Assembly: GCF_000427885.1 (NCBI RefSeq)
Contig: NZ_ATYW01000020.1
Span: 84,817 to 148,816 of the forward strand
Origin: Glycomyces tenuis DSM 44171
GTDB taxonomy: Bacteria > Actinomycetota > Actinomycetes > Mycobacteriales > Micromonosporaceae
Length of the DNA: 64,000 nt
Direction of reading: 5' to 3'
Of this stretch, positions 31,166 to 39,433 are shown piece after piece. The stretch's first letter is position 1. Each line of letters opens with the position of its first letter. Position numbers and translations under genes: made by a program. The notes under the pieces were generated by a model. It did not search any database. It was given only the letters and a program-made list of their open reading frames with translations, and was not told the DNA's origin.

Positions 31166-32374
31166 TCACCGCTGCGACGCGAGCCAGGCGGCCGGGTCGA
31201 GGCGGAGCCGGTCGATGAAGCTCAGGGCGGCGCCGATCGCGGCCGCGTCGGGGCCGAGGATCGCCGGGCGCACCGCGACGGGCGCCCACGCGGCCGACAG
31301 CACGCGCCGGGCGATCTCGTCCTCCACCCGATCGGTGACCCATGAGGACAGCAGGGCGAAGCCCCCGCCGAGCAGCACGGTGCCGATGTCGAGGATGTTC
31401 AGCACATTGGACAGCGCCACGCCCAGCGCGGTGCCCGCCTCGTCGATCGCCGCGAGCGTGGCCGCGTCGCCCTCGTCGGCCCTGGTCGTGACGGCGAGTT
31501 CCGGCATGGTGCCCGCCGGGGCGGGCGAGTCCCCCAGCAGCGCCTGCGGACTGGCGTAGGTCTGGAGGCAGCCGCGCGAGCCGCACGGGCACCGCCTGCC
31601 CTCCGGGTCCACTGTGACATGCCCGAGTTCGCCGCTCCAGCCCCGCGAGCCGCGTACGAGCCGCCCGTCCAGGATGATCCCCGCGCCGATGTGCAGCCCG
31701 CCCGAGACGTACACGAAGTTGTCGAGCTCGCCCCGCGTGGCGTGCAGCTCGCCGTGCGCGGCGAGGTTCGCCTCGTTGTCCACGGTGATCGGCAGGTCGA
31801 GGTGCCCCAGCCCCGACCGCAGGAGCGAGCCCGCGTCGACGTCGGCCCATCCGAGCGCCGGGGCGGACCGCACGACGCCCTTGTCGACTGGCCCCGGCAC
31901 GGCCAGCGTGACCGCGACGACCGTGAGGCGCTCGGCGGCGACGGCCTCGACGGCGGCCGAGGCCATCGCCGCCAGGCGGCCCATCACGGCGGCCGGCTCG
32001 GCGTCCGCGAACGCGAAGGGCGCGAAGGCCAGGTGCCGGACGGTGCCGGTGAGGTCGACGACGCACGCGGCCAGGCCGTCGGCCCGGATGTCGAGGCCCA
32101 GGCCGGCGGGCCCGCTGCGGGAGAGGATCAGCCCGACGCGGGGGCGCCCGGCCCGGCCGTCGCGGGCCGAACCGGTCTCGGTGACCAGCCGCCCGGCGAT
32201 GAGCTCTTCGACGATGCGGGTGATGGTGGGGCGCGTCAGGCCGGTGACCGAGGCGAGCTCGGTGCGGGAGATGGGCCTCTCGGCGGCGAGGACGTGCCGG
32301 AAGACCAGCTCGAGGTTGAGCTCGCGGAGGCTCTCCTGCCGGGCGGGACTCGCCGCCCGCTCGGTGCCGGTCAT
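31166..32374 (-). CDS. ROK family transcriptional regulator
   Basis: 402 residues. An N-terminal winged helix-turn-helix (ISRTELASVTGLTRPTITRI) precedes a ROK sugar-kinase-like domain with GLDIRADGL and the zinc motif CPCGSRGC, in GHVTVDPEGRRCPCGSRGCL. It is the last gene of a minus-strand sugar-use operon and overlaps the preceding gene by ATGA, so it is made with the enzymes it probably controls. The likely signal is a xylose- or arabinose-type sugar, judged from the GH43 partner. Confidence 0.9.
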   Translation of the reverse strand: MTGTERAASPARQESLRELNLELVFRHVLAAERPISRTELASVTGLTRPTITRIVEELIAGRLVTETGSARDGRAGRPRVGLILSRSGPAGLGLDIRADGLAACVVDLTGTVRHLAFAPFAFADAEPAAVMGRLAAMASAAVEAVAAERLTVVAVTLAVPGPVDKGVVRSAPALGWADVDAGSLLRSGLGHLDLPITVDNEANLAAHGELHATRGELDNFVYVSGGLHIGAGIILDGRLVRGSRGWSGELGHVTVDPEGRRCPCGSRGCLQTYASPQALLGDSPAPAGTMPELAVTTRADEGDAATLAAIDEAGTALGVALSNVLNILDIGTVLLGGGFALLSSWVTDRVEDEIARRVLSAAWAPVAVRPAILGPDAAAIGAALSFIDRLRLDPAAWLASQR

Positions 32375-33273
32375 GCCGCCGACCGGGCGGTGGCGGCGAG
32401 CGCGGCGGCCTCGTCTGCGGCGAGCGCACCGTCGGCGACGACCGCGATGACGTTCCGGTCGATCGACTCGCCCGGTTCGAGCACCAGCGGGCGGTCCCAG
32501 GCCAGCGAGGAGCCGACGCCGAGGTAGTCGCGGGCCCGGACGAACCAGCGGTCCATCGCCGTCTCGGCGTTCCCCGGCAGGAACACCACCGTCCACTCGC
32601 GGTTCTCGGAGTCGAGGCCGCCGACGGCCACCCAGTCGGCCGTCTTGCCGTGGACGGCGCGGACCCCGGTGCCGTCCTGGCTGAGGACCCTGACCGGTCC
32701 GGTGACGGCCGGGCCGCGCCAGAAGAAGCCGCCGTAGCCCGCGCCGGGGCGGCCCAGCGCCGCGGGGCTGCGGATCGGCAGCGGCCGCCGGGTCGCGTTG
32801 GCCAGGCGCGTCCGCACCCGCAGCGCCCACGCGTCCCGGTTCACCGGGCGGCAGACGATCGACCGGCGCTCTCGCAGGAGGATCGCCCGGCCCGCGTCGA
32901 CCCAGCGCACGGTGTGGACCAGATCGGTGTCCGACAACGTGAGCCACCGCTGATGCCGCTGCATCCCGTGGTCGTCGAGCCAGGCCGGGCCGTGCCCGGC
33001 GACGAAGGTCCGCCCGCCCCAGAAGTTGCGCCCGTCGATGTCCGGCGCGGCGATGCTGATGCCCAGCTGGTGGGTGTGGGAGTCCGGTCTGGCGTCGGTG
33101 ACCAGGCACCCGGCGAGCGTGCGCACGGGGTGGAGGAACGGGCGCGGCGCGGTGGACGGGGGCAGCTCGGGCCGCCACACGTACCTGGCGACCTCCCGCC
33201 CGCCGACCCGGAGCTCGACGGCGTCCGGCGCCTGGGCCGCGAGCGTCGGACCGGCAGTGCCGGGGACCTTCAT
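32371..33273 (-). CDS. DUF6807 (PmoA-like) protein, second copy
   Basis: 300 residues from an ATG preceded by GGGAGG; an ATG four codons earlier (33285) is possible. Family blocks include RYVWRPELPP, RPFLHPVRTLAG, SHTHQLGISIA, NFWGGRTFV and GAGYGGFFWR, the same as in the adjacent paralogue. DUF6807 proteins are annotated as PmoA family because of a distant link, but in actinomycetes they sit in sugar-degradation operons and their activity is unknown. His-rich positions suggest a metal or sugar site. Cytoplasmic. Confidence 0.8.
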   Translation of the reverse strand: MKVPGTAGPTLAAQAPDAVELRVGGREVARYVWRPELPPSTAPRPFLHPVRTLAGCLVTDARPDSHTHQLGISIAAPDIDGRNFWGGRTFVAGHGPAWLDDHGMQRHQRWLTLSDTDLVHTVRWVDAGRAILLRERRSIVCRPVNRDAWALRVRTRLANATRRPLPIRSPAALGRPGAGYGGFFWRGPAVTGPVRVLSQDGTGVRAVHGKTADWVAVGGLDSENREWTVVFLPGNAETAMDRWFVRARDYLGVGSSLAWDRPLVLEPGESIDRNVIAVVADGALAADEAAALAATARSAA

Positions 33274-33288
33274 GCCGCCTCCCATCGC

Positions 33289-34164
33289 CTACGCCTCGTC
33301 GTGCGCCCGAGCCGCCGCGACCAGGGCGAGCGTCGCCGGGCGGTCGAGGTCGCCGTCGGCGACCACCGTGATGATACGACGGCGCGGACCGGCGCCCGGA
33401 GCGGCCATGAGCGGTGCCGACCAGGCGAGCGAGGCGCCGACGCCGAGGTAGTCGCCGCTGCGGACGAACCACGGGTCGCCCTCGTCCGCGGCGACGAAGA
33501 CCAGCGTCCACGGCGCCTCGCCTGAGGCGTGCAGCGACAGCCAGGCGGTGCGCGCGCCGTGGAGCCCGCGCTCTCCGGCCGCGTCCGGCCCGACGACGCG
33601 GACGCGCCGCCCGCCCCGCCGCGCGCGCCAGAAGAAGCCGCCGTAGCCCGCACCGGGGCGGCCGTTGACCGCCGGGCTGGCGAACGCCAGCGGCGAGGCG
33701 GTCAGGTTCGTCAGCTCGAAGCCGAAGTCCAGCGCCCACGCCCGCTCGTCGAGCGGCACCGCGGCGATCCGGCGGCGCTCGCGCAGCAGCGCGGCCCCGC
33801 CGGGGCCGGTCCAGCGCAGCTCGTGGGCGAGCGCGGTGTCGCTCGCGGACTCCCAGCGGTGGTGGCGCTGGACGCCGTGGTTCGGCAGGGTCACCGGGCC
33901 GCGCCCGGCGACGAAGGTCCGCCCGCCCCAGAAGTTCGCGCCGCCCACGTCGGCCACCGCGAGGCTCACGCCGAGATGGTGCCGGTGGTCCTCGGGCATG
34001 AGCTCGGTGACCGCCGTTCCCGACGGCGTGCGCACCGGATGCAGGTACGGCCTGGGGGAGAGGCCTTCGGGCAGCTCCGGCCGCCAGACGTAGTCGGCCA
34101 CCGCCCGGCCGTCCAGGCGCAGGACGCGCGGCTCGGCGCCGACGTCTCCGGCCCCGCCGCTCAC
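33289..34164 (-). CDS. DUF6807 (PmoA-like) protein, first copy
   Basis: 291 residues from a GTG overlapping the GH43 stop (GTGA). It shares YVWRPELP, RPYLHPVRT, HLGVSLAVAD, NFWGGRTFVAG and RPGAGYGGFFWR with the gene downstream, from which it is separated by about 15 bp. The two are clearly related but well diverged, so this is an old tandem duplication. Function unknown; the operon implies a step in the use of oligosaccharides released by the GH43. Confidence 0.8.
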   Translation of the reverse strand: MSGGAGDVGAEPRVLRLDGRAVADYVWRPELPEGLSPRPYLHPVRTPSGTAVTELMPEDHRHHLGVSLAVADVGGANFWGGRTFVAGRGPVTLPNHGVQRHHRWESASDTALAHELRWTGPGGAALLRERRRIAAVPLDERAWALDFGFELTNLTASPLAFASPAVNGRPGAGYGGFFWRARRGGRRVRVVGPDAAGERGLHGARTAWLSLHASGEAPWTLVFVAADEGDPWFVRSGDYLGVGASLAWSAPLMAAPGAGPRRRIITVVADGDLDRPATLALVAAARAHDEA

Positions 34165-35714
34165 GGGGTGATCCGCACTGGACCGAACTCGGCCGCGCCC
34201 CCGGCGGCGTCCGGCGCGGCGGCGGCGAACAGGCCGAGGGCCGCGCCGACCCACTGCGCGGCGGTGGCCTCGAACGGCGGGCCGAGCGGGCGCGGCGGCT
34301 CGCCCGCAGCGCCCGCCAGGAAGCGGCAGCGGCCGTCCCCGTCGAGCTCCACGCCGATCGCGACCGTCGCGGTCGTGCCGTCCTCGCCGAGTTCCACCGC
34401 CGTCGCGTCGGCGGCCTCGCGTTCGGTGCCGCCCGCCTCGGCCCTCCGGTGGACCAGGGCGGCGCCGCCGGGCGTGCGCTCCAGGCCGATCCAGGCGTAA
34501 CTGTCGCCCAGCACCGTCAGACCGGCCCGCGCGCCCGCCGCCGCACCGGCCAGCCGCACGGTGGTGACGGCGCGGAACCGCTCGGCGGGCAGCCGCTGCT
34601 CCAGCAGGTTCGGGAGCCGCCGCAGGTCCCCGGTGTCGGTCGGCGCGCACGCCAGCCGCAGTGCCCCGCCCGGCCCGGGCTCCCGCCACTCCGGTTCGGG
34701 ATTGGCCGCCCACGCCCATTGCAGACCGGGCTCGCCGCCGGGGAAGTCGTCGCCCGCGGCCGGGGCGGTGGGCGCCTGGTCCGAGGCGACGTCCGGTTTG
34801 GCGTGCGTCGCGACCGGCCGCCCCGGCGGCTCGCCGATGACGGGCCAGCCGTCCGAGTCCCACCGCATCGGCTGCAAGTGCACGACGCGCCCGAACGCGT
34901 CCCTGTCCTGGAAGTGCAGGAACCAGTCCCGTCCGCCCGCGGCGGTCACCCACGCGCCCTGGTGCGGCCCGTTGACGTCCGTGTCGCCCTGCTCCAGGAC
35001 GATCCGCTCCTCGTAGGGGCCGAAGACGTCCCTGGACCGGAACACCGACTGCCAGCCGTCGCGCACGCCCCCGGCCGGGGCGAAGATCCAGTACCAGCCG
35101 TCGCGGCGGTAGCACTTGGGGCCTTCGAGCGTGCGGTACCCCGGCAGGGCGCCGCCGTCGACGATGTCGCGTCCGTCGTCCAGCAGCGCGGTCGCGTCCG
35201 AGTTCATGCGGTGGCAGGTGAGCCGGTTGTTGAACCCGGCCCGGCTCTTCGCCCAGGCGTGCACGAGGTACGCCGAGCCGTCCTCGTCCCACAGCGGGCA
35301 CGGGTCGATCAGGCCCCGCCCGCTCTTGAGCAGGCGCGGGCTCGACCACGGTCCCGCCGGGTCGGCGGCGGTGACGACGGAGACGCCGCGGTCGGGATCG
35401 GGGTAGAAGATCCAGAACCGGCCCGCGTGGTGGCGGATGGCCGGCGCCCACACCCCGCAGCCGCGCCGCGGCTCCCGGAACGCCCCCTCGGGCTCCAGCC
35501 GGGGCAGCGCGTGGCCGATGATCGTCCAGTTCACCAGGTCCCGGCTGCGCAGCACGGGCAGCCCCGGCACGCGGTGGAAGCTGGAGGCGACGAGATAGAA
35601 GTCGTCGCCGACCCTGACCGCGTCGGGATCGGACCAGTCCGCTCGCAGGACCGGGTTGCTGTAGGTGCCGTCGCCGTTGTCGGCGGTCCCGAATGCCTTG
35701 GCCCCTTGGTTCAC
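34161..35714 (-). CDS. glycoside hydrolase family 43 (beta-xylosidase/arabinofuranosidase type)
   Basis: 517 residues without a signal peptide. The five-bladed propeller carries the three acidic residues of GH43: Asp29 (RADWSDPDAV), Asp137 (GLIDPCPLW) and Glu197 (TLEGPK). A C-terminal concanavalin-like domain (from about 325) completes the usual two-domain form. Cytoplasmic location means it acts on imported short oligosaccharides, removing xylose or arabinose residues. It is co-transcribed with two permeases and a binding protein upstream. Confidence 0.9.
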   Translation of the reverse strand: MNQGAKAFGTADNGDGTYSNPVLRADWSDPDAVRVGDDFYLVASSFHRVPGLPVLRSRDLVNWTIIGHALPRLEPEGAFREPRRGCGVWAPAIRHHAGRFWIFYPDPDRGVSVVTAADPAGPWSSPRLLKSGRGLIDPCPLWDEDGSAYLVHAWAKSRAGFNNRLTCHRMNSDATALLDDGRDIVDGGALPGYRTLEGPKCYRRDGWYWIFAPAGGVRDGWQSVFRSRDVFGPYEERIVLEQGDTDVNGPHQGAWVTAAGGRDWFLHFQDRDAFGRVVHLQPMRWDSDGWPVIGEPPGRPVATHAKPDVASDQAPTAPAAGDDFPGGEPGLQWAWAANPEPEWREPGPGGALRLACAPTDTGDLRRLPNLLEQRLPAERFRAVTTVRLAGAAAGARAGLTVLGDSYAWIGLERTPGGAALVHRRAEAGGTEREAADATAVELGEDGTTATVAIGVELDGDGRCRFLAGAAGEPPRPLGPPFEATAAQWVGAALGLFAAAAPDAAGGAAEFGPVRITP

Positions 35715-35729
35715 GTCGATGCTCCGCGT

Positions 35730-36635
35730 CTATTTGAGTCCGGTGGTGGCGATGCCCTTGACCAGGTACTTCTGGCCCGCGATGAAGAAGCCGATGATCG
35801 GCGCCAGCGACAGGACCGACATGGCGAACATCTGCCCCCACTGCGACTGGCCCTCGGAGTCGACGAACTGGCGCAGCGCCAGCGGCACCGTGTACAGCTC
35901 GGGGTCGGTCAGGTAGATCAGCGGCCCGAAGAACTCGTTCCACACCGAGATGAACGTGAAGATCGCGGTGGTGGCGAACGCGGGCGTGCACAGCGGCATG
36001 ATCACCTTCCAGAAGGTGCGGAACGGCCCGCACCCGTCGATGCGCGCGGCGTCGTCGAGCTCTTTGGGGAGCGAGCGCATGAACTGCACCATCAGGAAGA
36101 TGAAGAAGGCGTTGGTGGCCAGGAAGTTCGGCACCAGCAGCGGATAGTAGGTGTTGAGCCAGCCGAGCTTGGAGAACAGGATGTACTGGGGCACCAGCAG
36201 GACGTGCCCGGGCAGCATCATGGTGCCGAGCATGAGCACGAAGAACAGCTTCCGGCCGGTGAAGTCGAGCCTGGCGAAGCCGTAGGCGGCCAGCGAGCAC
36301 GAGAACAGGTTCCCGATGATGCTGAGCACCACGATGACCAGCGAGTTGGTGAAGTAGACGCCGAAGTCGTAGTCCAGGGCCGTCCAGCCGTCGGCGTAGT
36401 TCGACGGCGCCCATTCGGTCGGCCACAGCCGCAGGTCGTCGAAGATCAGCGAGTTCGGTTTGAGCGAGCTGGAGAGCATCCACAGCAGCGGGTACATCAT
36501 GACCAGGCCCACCAGGCTCAAGAGCAGGTGCCGTGTGAATCTGCTCCGCCTGGTGGAGCCGAACCGCTCGATGGGGGCTTCGTCGTCGCGCTCGCGCTTT
36601 CCGGCCCGGCGCGGGGATGCGGTGTTGATCGACAT
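35730..36635 (-). CDS. sugar ABC transporter permease (MalG-like)
   Basis: 301 residues, six helices, with the ATPase-contact loop ELDDAARIDGCGPFRTFWKV and C-terminal GQKYLVKGIATTGLK. It is the inner-membrane partner of the permease encoded 8 bp upstream. The importer has no ATPase gene here, like the other sugar importer in this window, so both probably share a multi-sugar ATPase from elsewhere. Confidence 0.92.
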   Translation of the reverse strand: MSINTASPRRAGKRERDDEAPIERFGSTRRSRFTRHLLLSLVGLVMMYPLLWMLSSSLKPNSLIFDDLRLWPTEWAPSNYADGWTALDYDFGVYFTNSLVIVVLSIIGNLFSCSLAAYGFARLDFTGRKLFFVLMLGTMMLPGHVLLVPQYILFSKLGWLNTYYPLLVPNFLATNAFFIFLMVQFMRSLPKELDDAARIDGCGPFRTFWKVIMPLCTPAFATTAIFTFISVWNEFFGPLIYLTDPELYTVPLALRQFVDSEGQSQWGQMFAMSVLSLAPIIGFFIAGQKYLVKGIATTGLK

Positions 36636-36643
36636 GGCAGACC

Positions 36644-37609
36644 TCAGTTGTCGTAGTGGACCCAGTACTTGCCGGACAGGAACGTGAGCCCGGTGAACAC
36701 GGCGATGACGATCAGGAGCGTCCACGCCATCGCCGAGGCGTATCCCATGTGGAACTGGTTGAACCCCTGCTGGTACAGGTACAGGTTGTAGAACAGCGTG
36801 GAGTTCGCCGGACCGCCGGAGCCGTTGTTCATCACGAAGCCCTGGGTGAACGTCTGGAACGAGGCGATGAGCGACTGGATCAGGTTGAAGAAGATGATGG
36901 GGCTCAGCAGCGGCAGGGTGATCGAGCGGAACTGCCGCCATCTGGAGGCGCCGTCGACCGCGGCCGCCTCGTAGTACATCGTCGGGATCTGCCGCAGCCC
37001 GGCCAGGAAGATCACCATCGGCGAGCCGAAGGTCCAGACGTGCAGGACGATCAGCATGCTCAGCGCGTAGTCGGGGTCGGTGGTCCACGAGGGGCCCTGG
37101 ACGCCGAACCAGCCGAGGAAGGCGTTCACGATCCCCTCGCGGCCGAAGATCTCCCGCCACAGCAGGACGACCGCGACGCTGGCGCCCAGCAGCGAGGGCA
37201 GGTAGAACACCGCCCGGTAGACCGGCAGCCCCTTCACCCCGCGGTTGAGGACCATCGCGACCAGCAGCGCGGCCGCCAGCGACAGCGGCACCGACACGAA
37301 CGTGTAGGTGAAGGTGACCTTCAGCGACTGGAGGTACAGCGGGTCGGCGAACATCTCGCGGAAGTTCTCGAAGCCGATCCACTTCGGATCGTTGAGGAGG
37401 TTGTAGTCGGTGAACGCCAGGTACAGCGAGGCGAAGAACGGGATGACCACCAGCAGCATCCCGAGGAACCAGGGCAGCAGGAACAGGTAGCCGGCGCGGT
37501 CCCTGTGCCGGCGGCGTCCAGCGGCCGGGCCACGGCCGCCGCGGCGCTCTCGCGCCGCCGGCACAGGGACCTGCTCCCTCACTGTGTTGGCATCGGTCGG
37601 TGCGGTCAC
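36644..37609 (-). CDS. sugar ABC transporter permease (MalF-like)
   Basis: 321 residues from a GTG overlapping the binding-protein stop (GTGA). About 40 basic residues precede the first helix (AGYLFLLPWFLGMLLVVIPF). The ATPase-contact loop is YYEAAAVDGASRWRQFRSIT. A perfect 19-bp inverted repeat lies within codons about 13-38 of this gene, an unusual place for such a structure. Confidence 0.92.
   Translation of the reverse strand: MTAPTDANTVREQVPVPAARERRGGRGPAAGRRRHRDRAGYLFLLPWFLGMLLVVIPFFASLYLAFTDYNLLNDPKWIGFENFREMFADPLYLQSLKVTFTYTFVSVPLSLAAALLVAMVLNRGVKGLPVYRAVFYLPSLLGASVAVVLLWREIFGREGIVNAFLGWFGVQGPSWTTDPDYALSMLIVLHVWTFGSPMVIFLAGLRQIPTMYYEAAAVDGASRWRQFRSITLPLLSPIIFFNLIQSLIASFQTFTQGFVMNNGSGGPANSTLFYNLYLYQQGFNQFHMGYASAMAWTLLIVIAVFTGLTFLSGKYWVHYDN
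37498..37571 (-). repeat. 19-bp perfect inverted repeat inside the permease coding region
   Basis: Bases 37498-37516 are the exact reverse complement of 37553-37571, with 36 bases between that can fold further. In the mRNA this forms a long hairpin 38-112 nt after the permease start and just after the binding-protein gene. In many sugar operons a hairpin between these genes protects the upstream message; here the genes overlap, so the structure lies in coding sequence. Confidence 0.75.
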
Positions 37610-38940
37610 TGCTCGAGCGCGTCCTGCGACTGGGCGACGAATGCGGCCGCGGCCTCGCTCGAGCTCATGCTGCCGAACTCGACCTCGGTCGCGATCGCCG
37701 CGAGGGCGTCGGCGATCGCCGAGCCGCCGGGCGGATAGGGGAAGGAGGGCGGCAGGTCCTCGCCCTGGAGCCCGATCAGGTACTCCGTGGCGGTCCGGTC
37801 CTCCTCCGCGAGATCGCCCATCAGGTCCTCGGCGATCTGGGAGTTGGGCGGCACCCCGCGCGTGGTGCCGGTGGCCTGGGAGGCCCGGGGGTCGTTGGCC
37901 AGGAAGTCCAGCAGCCGCAGCGCCTCGTCCTGATGCTCCGAGGCCGAGGCGATCGACCACAGGTGCGGGCAGTCGACCGACTGGCCGCGGCGGACACCGG
38001 TGGTCTCGCCGGGCATGCGCAGCAGCGCGAGGTTGCCGCCCGCGGCCTGGGAGTAGGACAGGAAGTTGTTGGTGGGGATGATCTGGCTGGCCAAGGTGCC
38101 CGCGGCGATGTAGGACTGCTCGGCGCCGCCGCCGACCTGCTCGAAGAAGCCCGCGGGCGGGAAGCCGCCGGCGTCGCGCATGGCCTGGATCATGTCGAAC
38201 CAGGCCTGGACGCTCGCTTCGGACGCCCCGAACCGGCCGTCCTCGGTGAAGAAGTCCTCGCCCTGCTGGCGGATCCAGACGATGATGTTGGCGAGGGTGG
38301 ACGCCTCGAAGCCGGTGCCGTAGACCTCGCCGCCGGTGGCCTCGGTGACGGAGGCGGAGAACTCGGCGAGGTCGTCCCAGCTCCAGGTGTCGCCGTCGGG
38401 GATCGCGATGCCGTGCTCGTCGGTGATGTCGCGGTTGACGATGAAGCCGATCGCGTTGAGTCCGGCCGGGACGCCGTACACGGCGCCGTCGACCTCGGCC
38501 AGGGCCCGGGCGCTCTCGGACAGGCCGGAGAGGTCGACCGCGTCGCCGGCGGTGTTCAGGTCGAGCAGGGCGCCCCGGTCGGCGAACTCGCGAAGCGAGT
38601 CCATGCGCTGGGCCATCAGGTCGGGCTCGTCCCCGGCGGCGAAGCGGGTGGCGAGCTTGTCCTGGTAGGGGCCCGAGTCCTGGTACTCGGTCTTGACGGC
38701 GATGCCGGTCTCCTCGGTGAAGATGTCGAGGGCGGCCTCGGTGACCTCGGCGCGGGCCGCGTCGCCCCACCAGACCATGTTGATCTCGCCTTCGCCGCCG
38801 GAGGAGTCGTCGCCGCCTCCGAAGCCGCGGCCGCAGGCGGCCAGACCGGGTCCGAGGGCGAGGCCGAGGCCGGACAGCCCGGACGTCTTCATCAGGTTCC
38901 GGCGGCTCAGTCGCGGGCGGGAGGGGGTGCGGTCGTTCAT
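37606..38940 (-). CDS. sugar ABC transporter solute-binding lipoprotein
   Basis: 444 residues. The N-terminus has a twin-arginine-like SRRNLMK and a lipobox LAAC with Cys36 as the lipid anchor. The mature protein is a family 1 solute-binding protein (NMVWWGDAARAEVTEAALDIF, YQDKLATRFAAGDEPDLMAQ). It is the first gene of the seven-gene GH43/DUF6807/ROK operon and follows a clear promoter. The ligand is probably a short xylan-, arabinan- or pectin-derived oligosaccharide. Confidence 0.9.
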   Translation of the reverse strand: MNDRTPSRPRLSRRNLMKTSGLSGLGLALGPGLAACGRGFGGGDDSSGGEGEINMVWWGDAARAEVTEAALDIFTEETGIAVKTEYQDSGPYQDKLATRFAAGDEPDLMAQRMDSLREFADRGALLDLNTAGDAVDLSGLSESARALAEVDGAVYGVPAGLNAIGFIVNRDITDEHGIAIPDGDTWSWDDLAEFSASVTEATGGEVYGTGFEASTLANIIVWIRQQGEDFFTEDGRFGASEASVQAWFDMIQAMRDAGGFPPAGFFEQVGGGAEQSYIAAGTLASQIIPTNNFLSYSQAAGGNLALLRMPGETTGVRRGQSVDCPHLWSIASASEHQDEALRLLDFLANDPRASQATGTTRGVPPNSQIAEDLMGDLAEEDRTATEYLIGLQGEDLPPSFPYPPGGSAIADALAAIATEVEFGSMSSSEAAAAFVAQSQDALEQ

Positions 38941-39097
38941 CGCGCTTGCGGTCCTTTCCTTCCGTGCGGCCGGGGGAGGTCCGGCCTCGGGCGTGCGCTC
39001 CGCGGCGGCGGAGCGGGGTGCGGCTGGGTGGCGCGTCGCCGGGTCTCGGTCGTCCGCGTCTCGGCTTCGGGGGCCGCTGGACTCGGGGTCGCGGCTC

Positions 39098-39127
39098 AGA
39101 TTACGACTGTGATTCAGGTTATGTCAA
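39098..39127 (-). promoter_or_regulatory. promoter of the GH43 sugar-use operon
   Basis: On the minus strand TTGACA (39127-39122), an 18-bp spacer and TAATCT (39103-39098) form a strong sigma-70-type promoter about 160 bp before the binding-protein gene. A run of seven A at 39134-39140 lies just upstream. The long leader could hold the ROK operator; I see no clean palindrome. Confidence 0.65.
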
Positions 39128-39177
39128 GTCATGAAAAAAATTTGTTCGGAATGCGACGCGCATCGATGCCTTGAAGG

Positions 39178-39222
39178 CGGCGGCGCGGCGCCCGGCGGCC
39201 ACCGCCGAGCACCGCGCCGCCG
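39178..39222 (-). terminator. extended hairpin between the pectate lyase and sugar operon
   Basis: An 11-bp outer stem (39178-39188 with 39212-39222) encloses an inner CGGCGG/CCGCCG stem (39193-39198, 39202-39207). It lies upstream of the sugar-operon promoter and would stop read-through from the pectate lyase gene. The rest of the 493-bp gap (38941-39433) holds the promoter, this hairpin and one more at 39392. Confidence 0.45.
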
Positions 39223-39391
39223 GTGAGGAGCCCGGCCGGCCCCTCCCGTCGCTGCGGAGGGACCGGCCGACGCCGCCGGTCGAAGCGCGGCACCACTGGA
39301 TCGCTGGACGAGACCGCCGGCGGCGCAAGGGCGTCCGGTGGGCCGGGCGCCATGCGGCCCGAGCCCACCGGGCACTCCCTCGGTCACGGTC

Positions 39392-39413
39392 CGGACGCCC
39401 GAGGCGGCGTCCG
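39392..39413 (-). terminator. hairpin after the pectate lyase gene
   Basis: CGGACGCC (39392-39399) pairs with GGCGTCCG (39406-39413) around a 6-nt loop, 20 bases after the pectate lyase stop. Confidence 0.5.
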
Positions 39414-39433
39414 CGCGGTGCCTTCCGGGTCGG

